From Streptomyces sp. NBC_01317 (lineage in GTDB: Bacteria > Actinomycetota > Actinomycetes > Streptomycetales > Streptomycetaceae), in NCBI RefSeq assembly GCF_035961655.1, contig NZ_CP108393.1, forward strand, positions 6,185,001 to 6,249,000: a stretch of DNA of 64,000 bases, given 5' to 3'. The translations under genes and the position numbers were made by a program. The notes beneath the pieces are model-generated. The model saw only the letters and a list, made by a program, of their open reading frames with translations. It had not been told where the DNA came from and made no database searches. Numbering within the stretch: the first letter of the stretch is position 1; the number at the start of each line of letters is the position of its first letter. Positions 56,647 through 64,000 of the stretch are shown in pieces.

Positions 56647-56813
56647 CCCCGCCCCCCGGGCCGGTCTCCGACCCGGCCCCGCGGGCGGACAGCCGTAATC
56701 CACGGAAACGCCCCAGCCACCCCGCGCGCGCCGGGATCCCGTATCCCGCACACCACCCCGGCGCGCGCGGGCCGGGTCCGCGCCCCGTGCCGGACGGTCT
56801 AAGCTCCGACACC

Positions 56814-57158
56814 ATGACCACGAGCAACACCGGCGTCGACGAGACCGTACGCGCCGAACTGAACCGCCTCCGCGAGAGCATCGACAACATCGACGCGGCC
56901 GTCGTCCACATGCTGGCCGAGCGCTTCAAGTGCACCCAGCAGGTCGGTGTCCTCAAGGCCGAGCATCATCTCCCACCGGCCGACCCGGCCCGCGAGTCCC
57001 GCCAGATCACCCGGCTGCGGCAGCTGGCGGAGAGCGCGCGCCTGGACCCGGCCTTCGCCGAGAAGCTCCTGAACTTCATCATCGCCGAGGTGATCCGCCA
57101 CCACGAGACGATCGCCGATGAGGTGACGCAGACGGCCTCGGGCGGCGACGTGGAGTGA
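56814..57158 (+). CDS. chorismate mutase, AroQ type
   Basis: A 114-residue all-helical AroQ enzyme converting chorismate to prephenate (Phe/Tyr branch). Helix 1 is LNRLRESIDNIDAAVVHMLAERF (catalytic Arg and Asp region). CTQQVGVLKAEHHLP follows, and RESRQITRLRQLAESARLDPAFAEKLLNFIIAEVIRHH closes the fold. There is no signal peptide, hence cytoplasmic. A TAAGCT box lies 8 bases before ATG 56814 and no Shine-Dalgarno sequence is seen. In actinobacteria such enzymes often need the DAHP synthase partner for full activity. Confidence 0.93.
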   Translation: MTTSNTGVDETVRAELNRLRESIDNIDAAVVHMLAERFKCTQQVGVLKAEHHLPPADPARESRQITRLRQLAESARLDPAFAEKLLNFIIAEVIRHHETIADEVTQTASGGDVE

Positions 57159-57279
57159 CGGCGAGGGGCGGCCCGCCGGGCGGGACCCCGTCCGGAGCGC
57201 CACCCGTACCCCCGCCGCCCCGCCCCATCGCCCACAGCGCAACGCACCCCGGTGCGCGGGCCGGGGGCGATCCGGCACC

Positions 57280-59790
57280 ATGTCCCCCATGTCCGTACTG
57301 ACGCGCGACGAAGCGCAGACCCGAGCCCAGTTCCTCGATGTGCACCGGTACACGATCGCTCTCGATCTCACCACCGGCGAGGACACCTTCGACTCCCGCA
57401 CCGTCATCCACTTCACGGCGCGGGCGGCCGGGGACACCTTCGTCGAGCTCAAGCCCGCCGCACTGCACTCCGCCACCCTCGACGGCACGGCCCTCGACCC
57501 CGCCGCGCTCGACGAGAACCGGCTCGCCCTCACCGGGCTCACCGCCGGGCCGCACGAACTGCGCATACACGCGGACATGCGGTACTCCCGCACCGGCGAG
57601 GGCATGCACCGCTTCACCGACCCCGCCGACGGCGAGACGTACACCTACACCCAGCTCTTCATGGACGACGTCCAGCGCGTCTTCGCCGCCTTCGACCAGC
57701 CCGACCTCAAATCCGTCTTCGAGCTGACCGTCACCGCGCCCGAGGAATGGACGGTCCTCGGCAACGGCGTCGCGGCACGGACCCCCGAAGGCCCCGCCGG
57801 ACACTGGACGATCGCGCCCACCCCGCTCATCTCCACGTACCTCGTCGCCGTCGCCGCCGGCCCCTGGCACTCCGTGCGCACCGAACACGCCGGACTGCCC
57901 TTCGGCCTCCACTGCCGGCGCTCCCTCGGCCCCCACCTCGACACCGACGCCGACGAGATCCTCTCCATCACCCGCGCCTGCTTCGACCGCTACCACGAGA
58001 AGTTCGAGGAGCCGTACCCCTTCGACTCCTACGACCAGGCCTTCGTCCCGGAGTTCAACGCCGGCGCCATGGAGAACCCCGGACTCGTCACCTTCCGCGA
58101 CGAGTTCGTCTACCGCTCCGCCGTCACCGACACCGAGCGCCAGACCCGCGCCATGGTCGTCGCCCACGAGATGGCCCACATGTGGTTCGGCGACCTCGTC
58201 ACCCTCGCCTGGTGGGACGACATCTGGCTCAACGAGTCCTTCGCCGAGTACATGGGCTACCAGATCCTCACCGAGGCCACCCGGTTCACCGACACCTGGG
58301 TCGACTTCGGCATCGCGCGGAAGGCCTGGGGGTACGACGCCGACCAGCGCCCCTCCACCCACCCCGTCGCGCCCGACCCGGACGCCGTCCCCGACACCGC
58401 CTCCGCGCTCCTCAACTTCGACGGCATCTCCTACGCCAAGGGCGCCTCCGCCCTGCGCCAACTCGTCGCCTGGCTCGGCGACAAGGACTTCCTCGCCGGC
58501 ATCAACGTCCACTTCGCCCGGCACAAGTTCGGCAACGCCACGCTCGCCGACTTCATCGACAACCTGGCGTCGGCCACCGAGCGCGACGTACACGCCTGGG
58601 CCGCGCGGTGGCTGCGCACCAGCGGCGTCGACACCCTCACCCCGCGCGTGACCACCGGCGACAACAGCTGGACCCTCGACGTCGTACGGGACGGCAGCAG
58701 GCCGCACCACATCTCCGTCGGTACGTACGACCTCGACGTCGTCGACCCGGCCAAGCTCGTCGCGCGCGAGCGCGTCGAACTCGACGTCCCCCTCACCGAG
58801 GCCCCCGTGGCCAGGCCCGGCCGCCGCCCCGCCCTCGTCGTCCTCAACGACGGCGACCTCACCTACGCCAAGGTCCGCCTCGACCCCGCCTCCTGGGACA
58901 CCGCGCTGCGCGCCCTGTCCGGCGTCCCCGACGCCCTCACCCGCGCCGTCATCTGGAACGCCGCCCGCGACATGGTCCGCGACGGCGAACTCGCCCCCGC
59001 CGCCTACCTGGACGCCGCCCGCGCCCACCTGCCCCACGAGAGCGACCTCGCCCTCGTCCAGGGCGTCCTCGCCTTCGCCGCCGTCCAGATCACCGACCGC
59101 TACCTCTCCGACGAGGACCGGCGCGCCGCCCTCACCACCCTCACCGCGCTCTGCCGCGACCTCATCCGCCGCACCGAGGACGGCAGCAACCCGGGGCTGC
59201 GCCTCACCGCCGTACGCCACTTCATCGACGCCGCCACCCAGCCCGGCGCCCTCCAGGACTGGCTCGACTGCGGCAGCGTCCCCGGCGGACCCGAACTCGA
59301 CCCCGAACTGCGCTGGCGCGTCCTCACCCGCCTCGCGGTCCTCGGCTCCGTGGACGAGGACGCCATCGCCGCCGAACTCGCCGACGACCCCAGCGCCACC
59401 GGCGAGGAGGGCGCGGCCCGTTGTCGCGCCGCCCTGCCCGACGCCGAGGCCAAGGCCGCCGCCTGGGCCCGGCTCTTCGCCACCGACGACCTGTCCAACT
59501 ACCTGTTCGCCGCCACCGCGCAGGGCTTCTGGCAACCCGAACAGGCCGACCTCGTACGGGAGTACGTGCCCCGCTTCTACGCGGAGGCCGTCGCGCTCGC
59601 CGACCGGCGCGGGCCCGCCATGGCCGAAGCCGCGGGCCGCTACGGATTCCCCGTCCACGCCGTCGACGAGGAGGCGCTGCGCCTCGGCCAGGAGTGCCTG
59701 GACACCGCCGAGATGATCCCCGCCCTGCGCCGCAAGCTCGCCGACCAACTGGACGACCTCGGCCGGGCGCTCCGGGTACGGGGCGCCTGA
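57280..59790 (+). CDS. pepN: aminopeptidase N (M1 family)
   Basis: An 836-residue zinc aminopeptidase. The substrate motif GAMEN is at 262-266, HEMAHMWFGDLVT gives the zinc ligands H296 and H300, and the third ligand is in WLNESFAEYMGY (about 319). The beta-sandwich N domain, a middle domain and the ERAP1-like helical C-terminal domain (about 520-830) are all present; length is normal. It removes N-terminal residues from peptides in the cytoplasm. Start ATG 57280 or ATG 57289 (MSVLTRDEAQ). Confidence 0.97.
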   Translation: MSPMSVLTRDEAQTRAQFLDVHRYTIALDLTTGEDTFDSRTVIHFTARAAGDTFVELKPAALHSATLDGTALDPAALDENRLALTGLTAGPHELRIHADMRYSRTGEGMHRFTDPADGETYTYTQLFMDDVQRVFAAFDQPDLKSVFELTVTAPEEWTVLGNGVAARTPEGPAGHWTIAPTPLISTYLVAVAAGPWHSVRTEHAGLPFGLHCRRSLGPHLDTDADEILSITRACFDRYHEKFEEPYPFDSYDQAFVPEFNAGAMENPGLVTFRDEFVYRSAVTDTERQTRAMVVAHEMAHMWFGDLVTLAWWDDIWLNESFAEYMGYQILTEATRFTDTWVDFGIARKAWGYDADQRPSTHPVAPDPDAVPDTASALLNFDGISYAKGASALRQLVAWLGDKDFLAGINVHFARHKFGNATLADFIDNLASATERDVHAWAARWLRTSGVDTLTPRVTTGDNSWTLDVVRDGSRPHHISVGTYDLDVVDPAKLVARERVELDVPLTEAPVARPGRRPALVVLNDGDLTYAKVRLDPASWDTALRALSGVPDALTRAVIWNAARDMVRDGELAPAAYLDAARAHLPHESDLALVQGVLAFAAVQITDRYLSDEDRRAALTTLTALCRDLIRRTEDGSNPGLRLTAVRHFIDAATQPGALQDWLDCGSVPGGPELDPELRWRVLTRLAVLGSVDEDAIAAELADDPSATGEEGAARCRAALPDAEAKAAAWARLFATDDLSNYLFAATAQGFWQPEQADLVREYVPRFYAEAVALADRRGPAMAEAAGRYGFPVHAVDEEALRLGQECLDTAEMIPALRRKLADQLDDLGRALRVRGA

Positions 59791-59817
59791 CCAAGGGGCG
59801 GTTGACCGCCCGAGGTC

Positions 59818-59848
59818 GCCTTGGACCGTCCGCCGGGCGGTCCAAGGC
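59818..59848. terminator. hairpin after pepN
   Basis: GCCTTGGACCG (59818-59828) and its perfect complement CGGTCCAAGGC (59838-59848), loop 9 nt. Confidence 0.8.
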
Positions 59849-59933
59849 AACCCCACCCCGGCCGATACTCCTTACGGGTTCCGCTCGTTGTGCACCACGG
59901 GCACGCACGACCACCGAACCTGAAGGACCCCCT

Positions 59934-61361
59934 ATGCGCACGCCACCCCCCGGCATCTCCCTCCCGCCCCTGGCAGGTGGCGAACACGGTTCCGACGCGC
60001 TGCGGCCCCTCCTCGCCACCGTCCTCGACGCCCTCCACGACGGCGCCGCCGAACGCGGCGGCCCCCTGCCCGCCGGCGGACCCGGCCGCGTCGCCGGCCG
60101 ACTCCGTACCGCCGCCGAACCCGTCCTCCCCGACACCGGCGCGGGACCGGGCGAAGCCCTCCGTACCCTCGTCCACGCCCTCTCCCTGGGCGCCGCCGAC
60201 CCCGCCCACCCCCACTGCGCCGCCCACCTGCACACCCCGCCGCTCGCGCTCGCCGTCGCCGCCGACCTCGCCGCGTCCGCCCTCAACCAGTCCATGGACT
60301 CCTGGGACCAGGCCCCCGCCGCCTCCGAACTCGAAGCGCTCGTCACACGCGCGCTCGCCGACGAGGTCTACCCCGGCAGCCCGGACCCCGACGAGGCCCA
60401 CCCCCGAGGGACCGCCCCCGACGCCGTCCTCACCACCGGCGGCACCGAATCCAACCAACTCGCCCTGCTCCTCGCCCGGGAGCGGCACGGTCCTACCCTC
60501 CAGGTCGTCTGCGGAGCCCACACCCACCACTCCGTCCACCGCGCCGCCTGGCTCCTCGGCCTTCCCCGCCCCGTCACGATCCCCACCCCCGCGGGCATCC
60601 TCGATCCCGCCGCCCTCGACGCGGTCCTCACCGCCCTGCGCGGCCCCCTCCTCGTCGCCGCCACCGCCGGTACCACCGACACCGGCCGCATCGACCCCCT
60701 GGACGCCCTCGCCGACGTCTGCGACACCCACGGCGCCGCCCTCCACATCGACGCCTCCTACGGCGGCCCGCTCCTCTTCAGCCCCACCCACCGCCCCCTG
60801 CTCGACGGGCTCCACCGCGCCCACAGCGTCACCCTCGACCTCCACAAGCTCGGCTGGCAGCCCATCGCCGCCGGGCTCCTCGCCGTCCCCCGTACCGGCG
60901 ACCTGGCCCCCCTGGCGCACACCGCCGACTACCTCAACGCCGACGACGACACCGAGGCAGGACTCCCCGACCTCCTCGGCCGCTCCCTCCGCACCACCCG
61001 GCGCCCCGACGTCCTCAAGATCGCCGTCACCCTCAAGGCGCTCGGCCGCGCGGGACTCGCCGCACTGGTCGACCGCGTCCTCTCCTCCGCCCGGCTCCTC
61101 GCCGACCTGGTCGAGGACCGGCCAGGCCTTGAGCTGTACGAACGGCCGGTCCTGACCACCGTGTTGTTCCGGCCCGCAAGCGCCTCCGACCACACCGTCG
61201 CCGCCGCCCGCCGCACCCTCCTCACCGAAGGCACCGCCGTCCTCGGCCGCGCCCGCGCCGGCGACCGCCTCTGGTTCAAGGCCACCCTGCTCAACCCCCA
61301 CGCCACCCCCGGCGACCTCGACACCCTGCTCCGACTCGTGGAAGGCGGCACCCGCCGATGA
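59934..61361 (+). CDS. PLP-dependent group II decarboxylase (DesA/lysine- or diaminobutyrate-decarboxylase like)
   Basis: A 475-residue fold type I decarboxylase. LTTGGTESNQLALLLARE (about 163-180) binds the PLP phosphate, THHSVHRAAWLLGL holds the ring-stacking histidine, ALHIDASYGGPLL the Asp, and DLHKLGWQP the PLP lysine K305. Group II members act on aromatic amino acids, glutamate, diaminobutyrate or, as DesA, lysine. The coupled L-lysine/ornithine N-hydroxylase downstream (ATGA overlap) makes a lysine-to-cadaverine step for a hydroxamate siderophore the best guess. GAAGGA lies 7-8 bases before ATG 59934. No iron box is seen upstream. Confidence 0.9.
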   Translation: MRTPPPGISLPPLAGGEHGSDALRPLLATVLDALHDGAAERGGPLPAGGPGRVAGRLRTAAEPVLPDTGAGPGEALRTLVHALSLGAADPAHPHCAAHLHTPPLALAVAADLAASALNQSMDSWDQAPAASELEALVTRALADEVYPGSPDPDEAHPRGTAPDAVLTTGGTESNQLALLLARERHGPTLQVVCGAHTHHSVHRAAWLLGLPRPVTIPTPAGILDPAALDAVLTALRGPLLVAATAGTTDTGRIDPLDALADVCDTHGAALHIDASYGGPLLFSPTHRPLLDGLHRAHSVTLDLHKLGWQPIAAGLLAVPRTGDLAPLAHTADYLNADDDTEAGLPDLLGRSLRTTRRPDVLKIAVTLKALGRAGLAALVDRVLSSARLLADLVEDRPGLELYERPVLTTVLFRPASASDHTVAAARRTLLTEGTAVLGRARAGDRLWFKATLLNPHATPGDLDTLLRLVEGGTRR

Positions 61362-62767
61362 CCGACCGGCCCAACGATCTGGACGACCCCCACGACCTGG
61401 TGGGCATCGGCATCGGCCCGTTCAACCTCTCCCTCGCCGCGCTCGCCGACGGCATCCACGGCGGCCTCGCCGCCACCTTCTACGACCAGAGCCCCGCCTT
61501 CCGGTGGCACCCCGGCCTGCTCATCGACGGCACCACCCTCCAAGTCCCGTTCCTGGCCGACCTGGTGACCCTCGCCGATCCCGCCAGCCCCTGGTCCTTC
61601 CTCAGCTACCTGAGGGCCCGCGACCGGCTCTTCCCCTTCTACGTGGCCGAGCGCTTCCACATCCAGCGCGCCGAGTACGACGCGTACTGCCGCTGGGTCA
61701 GCGAACAACTCCCCGGGCTCCACTTCGGACATCAGGTCGACGCCGTCCGCTGGAACCCCGAACGCGCCCTGTTCGAGGTCGACTTCACCCAGCTCGACCG
61801 CGACGGCGAGGTCGAGGCCCTCGGCCGCGCGTACACCCGTAACGTCGTCCTCGGCATCGGCACCGAGCCCTACGTGCCCGAACCCCTCAAACCCCTCGCC
61901 GAGGCCCCCGCCGTCCCCGTCATCCACTCCGCCGACTACCTCGACCACCGCGCGCGCCTGCTCGCCGCCGGCCACATCACCGTCATCGGCTCGGGACAGT
62001 CCGGCGCGGAGATCTTCCTGGACCTGCTGCGCGCCCGCCCCGCCGGCGCCGAGAAACTCCACTGGCTCGCCCGCACCGAGGCGTTCGCCCCCATGGAGTA
62101 CTCCAAGCTCGGCCTGGAACACTTCACCCCGGACTACACCCAGTACTTCCACGCCCTCCCCGAGCAGGTGCGCGACGACCTCGTCCCCCGCCAGTGGCAG
62201 CTCCACAAGGGCATCGACGCCGATACCATCGCCGCCATCCACGACGAGCTGTACCGGCGCACCCTCCACGGCGGCTGGCCGGACGCCGTCCTCACCCCCG
62301 GCGTCTCCGTCCGTACGGCGGGCCGCGTCGCCACCACCAAGGTCGAACTCCACCTGGAACACCGCCAGGAGGGCACCCGCTCCCGGCTCACCACCGACGC
62401 CGTGGTCCTCGCCACCGGCTACCGCGAACGCCCCTTCGACCGGATCCTCGCCGGTCTCGACCCGTACGTACGCCGCGACAGCTCCGAGCGCCCCCGTGTC
62501 GACGCACACCACCGGCTCGTCCTGGACCGCAGTGTCACCGGCTCCGTCTACGTACAGAACGCGGAACGCCACACCCACGGTGTCGGAGCCCCCGACCTCG
62601 GGCTCGCCGCCTGGCGCAGCGCCACCATCCTCAACCACCTGACCGGCACCGAGCCCTACCCGCTGCCCCGGCGCACCGCCTTCACCAGCTTCGGCCTCGA
62701 CGGGCGGGACCGGACCCGCTCGGTGCCCGCACCGAGGAGTCTGGTCCCGCTCACCGAGGTCCGCTGA
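61358..62767 (+). CDS. L-lysine/ornithine/cadaverine N-monooxygenase (SidA/IucD/DesB-like)
   Basis: A 469-residue flavin N-monooxygenase. The FAD motif LVGIGIGPFNLSLAALA is at about 14-30, the typical HPGLLIDGTTLQVPFLADLVTLADP follows near 51, the NADPH motif VIGSGQSGAEIFLDLL is at about 209-224, and ATGYRERPF sits near 355. It hydroxylates a primary amine using NADPH and oxygen, the entry step to hydroxamate siderophores. The coupled decarboxylase suggests cadaverine as substrate, as in desferrioxamine synthesis. Missing here are the acyltransferase and NIS synthetase that would finish the molecule; the next gene is convergent. Confidence 0.93.
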   Translation: MTDRPNDLDDPHDLVGIGIGPFNLSLAALADGIHGGLAATFYDQSPAFRWHPGLLIDGTTLQVPFLADLVTLADPASPWSFLSYLRARDRLFPFYVAERFHIQRAEYDAYCRWVSEQLPGLHFGHQVDAVRWNPERALFEVDFTQLDRDGEVEALGRAYTRNVVLGIGTEPYVPEPLKPLAEAPAVPVIHSADYLDHRARLLAAGHITVIGSGQSGAEIFLDLLRARPAGAEKLHWLARTEAFAPMEYSKLGLEHFTPDYTQYFHALPEQVRDDLVPRQWQLHKGIDADTIAAIHDELYRRTLHGGWPDAVLTPGVSVRTAGRVATTKVELHLEHRQEGTRSRLTTDAVVLATGYRERPFDRILAGLDPYVRRDSSERPRVDAHHRLVLDRSVTGSVYVQNAERHTHGVGAPDLGLAAWRSATILNHLTGTEPYPLPRRTAFTSFGLDGRDRTRSVPAPRSLVPLTEVR

Positions 62768-62788
62768 GGAAGCCCCGCCCGGCTGTGC

Positions 62789-64000
62789 CTAGAAGACCGG
62801 CACGCCGTCCCGCGTCAGCTTCCAGTCCACCGACGCGAACGACGTGGGATCGACCGTGCCCGCCGCCCGTACCCACTCGATGATCGTGTTACGGATCTCG
62901 TTCGAATTGGCCCACAGCTGCTGGGCGGCGGCCACGTGCGGGAAGTTCCCGCCGCCGCTCGCCCGGTAGTTGTTCACCGCCAGCACGAACTTCGCCGCCG
63001 GGTCCAGCGCCGCCCCGGCGAACCGGAGACCGACGATCCGCGAGCCCACCGGCTTCGCGATGTCGATCGCGTACGTCAGCCCCGACACCGCGTCGTAGTT
63101 GTAGTCGGGGGTGTTGGCGGCATTGGTCAGCTTCGACGTGTCCACCACCGCGCCGGCCGGCGTCTGGACGTAGTACTTCGCCGAGAACTCCAGGTACTCC
63201 TTGATCTGAGCACCCGTCAGGAGGCGGGCCTCCATGGTGTTCTCGAACGGGTAGAGACCCGCCGTGTCCTTGATGGTCACAGGACCGGCCGGGATCGCCG
63301 CCGTACGGGAGAAACACGACGCCTGCGACAGCACCGGCAGCGCCGCCCACTCGCCGCCCGCCAGGGCCGCCTTCACCGTCTCCGTCTGCACGTGGTTGAT
63401 CAGGTCGATGATCGGCTCGTCCTTCCACGGCGCCTCCACCGTGGACATGGCCGCGACCGAGGTGCCGATCACCTGGTTCACGTACGCCACCACCTTGCGG
63501 TGCTCGTCCGCGAGCATGCCGGTGATCTTCCGGTCCTCCGCCACCGTGTTGGAGTTCAGGACCTTCGACGTGACCCGCTCCACCGACCAGCAGCCCCGCT
63601 CGCGCACCAGCTCGACGTCGAAGAGCGTCAGCCGCTGGCCCCACCGGAGAGGCTCGGAGAGGACAACCTCCTTACCGGTCTTCTTGTTGACGACCCGGCG
63701 CTCCGCGATCTCCTGGTGCGCGTGCCCGACCAGGATCGCGTCGATGCCCGGGACCTGCTCCGCCACGAGCGTCGCCGCGTTCTCCACGTACGGGACCTGG
63801 TCGCCGTACGACGACGAGCCGTCCGTACCCGAGTGCGCCGACACGATCACCACGTCCGCGCCCATGGACCGCAGCTTCGGCACCCACTTCGCCGCCTGCT
63901 CCTCCAGACCCGGGAACGTCATCTTCCCCTGGACGTTGGCCTTGTCCCAGATCGCGATCCCCGGATTGGTCAGCCCCAGGATCGCCACCTTCACGTCGTC
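62789..64000 (-). CDS. 5'-nucleotidase/metallophosphoesterase, C-terminal part (partial)
   Basis: The frame is open to the right edge, so the N terminus with the first metal motif is missing. Visible parts are the later metallophosphatase motifs VVIVSAHSGTDGSS and AILVGHAHQE (the histidines of the second metal site). The 5'-nucleotidase C-terminal domain follows: LSQASCFSRTAAIPAGPVT, ENTMEARLLTGAQIKEYLEFSAKYY (substrate-binding region) and VNNYRASGGGNFP, where the aromatic/Gly loop stacks the base. UshA-like members are exported and hydrolyse nucleotides or 2',3'-cyclic nucleotides to nucleosides. The signal peptide would be outside the window. Confidence 0.94.
   Translation of the reverse strand, partial: DDVKVAILGLTNPGIAIWDKANVQGKMTFPGLEEQAAKWVPKLRSMGADVVIVSAHSGTDGSSSYGDQVPYVENAATLVAEQVPGIDAILVGHAHQEIAERRVVNKKTGKEVVLSEPLRWGQRLTLFDVELVRERGCWSVERVTSKVLNSNTVAEDRKITGMLADEHRKVVAYVNQVIGTSVAAMSTVEAPWKDEPIIDLINHVQTETVKAALAGGEWAALPVLSQASCFSRTAAIPAGPVTIKDTAGLYPFENTMEARLLTGAQIKEYLEFSAKYYVQTPAGAVVDTSKLTNAANTPDYNYDAVSGLTYAIDIAKPVGSRIVGLRFAGAALDPAAKFVLAVNNYRASGGGNFPHVAAAQQLWANSNEIRNTIIEWVRAAGTVDPTSFASVDWKLTRDGVPVF

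Noticed and set aside
57079..59856. 925-residue open frame antisense to pepN
   Set aside because: Shadow frame with Gly/Glu/Val-rich low complexity; pepN motifs are complete on the plus strand.
59849..59933. Iron box expected before a desA-like gene
   Set aside because: No sequence close to TTAGGTTAGGCTAACC on either strand in this gap.

Overview
The window looks like a chromosomal core segment of a Streptomyces (or very close actinomycete). The evidence is very high GC with GC-rich third codon positions, many GTG starts, many genes with no Shine-Dalgarno sequence and a -10-like box 6-8 nt before the start codon, mycothiol-type and HGxxPAAW-type actinobacterial families, and a his/trp gene order typical of Streptomyces. 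There are no rRNA, tRNA, phage, IS or CRISPR features. The first gene (dnaE) and the last (a 5'-nucleotidase) run off the ends.

Layout. 1-6.5 kb: 3' end of the replicative polymerase alpha subunit, a 56-aa basic protein, an NYN-domain RNase-like protein, a 619-bp inverted-repeat island, an ABC-2 exporter and a membrane protein. 6.6-10.6 kb: a minus-strand block (YbaK, Lon-N-domain protein, TPR-like protein, membrane-anchored protein). 10.8-16.6 kb: tightly overlapping histidine operon hisD-C-B-(55-aa membrane protein)-hisH-priA-ridA-hisF. 16.6-18.7 kb: an ArsR-type regulator plus MFS exporter with AT-richer flanks, separating the his operon from hisI. 19.6-26.8 kb: hisI, trpE, three small membrane proteins, trpC, trpM, trpB, trpA. 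No trpF is present, and PriA (HisA/TrpF dual isomerase) explains that. 26.9-28.7 kb: DsbA-like protein and lgt.

28.9-38.8 kb is the most unusual part: one minus-strand, translationally coupled operon of four ADP-ribosylglycohydrolase paralogues followed by a ribokinase-type kinase, a class III CoA-transferase and a CitE-like lyase. Two of the glycohydrolases carry large low-complexity inserts, one of about 470 residues built on a 300-bp direct duplication, and that same paralogue has lost canonical metal-binding residues. I know of no assigned pathway for this set.

39-46.2 kb: VIT-type metal transporter and gltBD (glutamate synthase), with a possible single GlnR box upstream of gltB. 46.3-51 kb: a rhomboid protease with a Cys-rich head, a coupled VWA/HutD pair, and the cold-shock protein plus DEAD-box helicase pair with a terminator-like hairpin in the csp leader. 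51.2-59.8 kb: a secreted RNase Sa-type enzyme and its barstar, an HxlR regulator with an FMN reductase, an ankyrin/HEAT protein, an HExxH protein, a secreted trypsin, chorismate mutase and aminopeptidase N. 59.9-62.8 kb: a two-gene decarboxylase/N-hydroxylase operon resembling desAB of desferrioxamine biosynthesis but without desCD next to it. The window ends in a 5'-nucleotidase.

Metabolically the segment gathers amino-acid biosynthesis: His, Trp, Glu via GOGAT, and chorismate mutase toward Phe/Tyr. These are interspersed with small actinobacterial membrane proteins and with a 22-bp extragenic palindromic repeat (core CAATCGCCGGACGGGCT) that sits at gene 3' ends.
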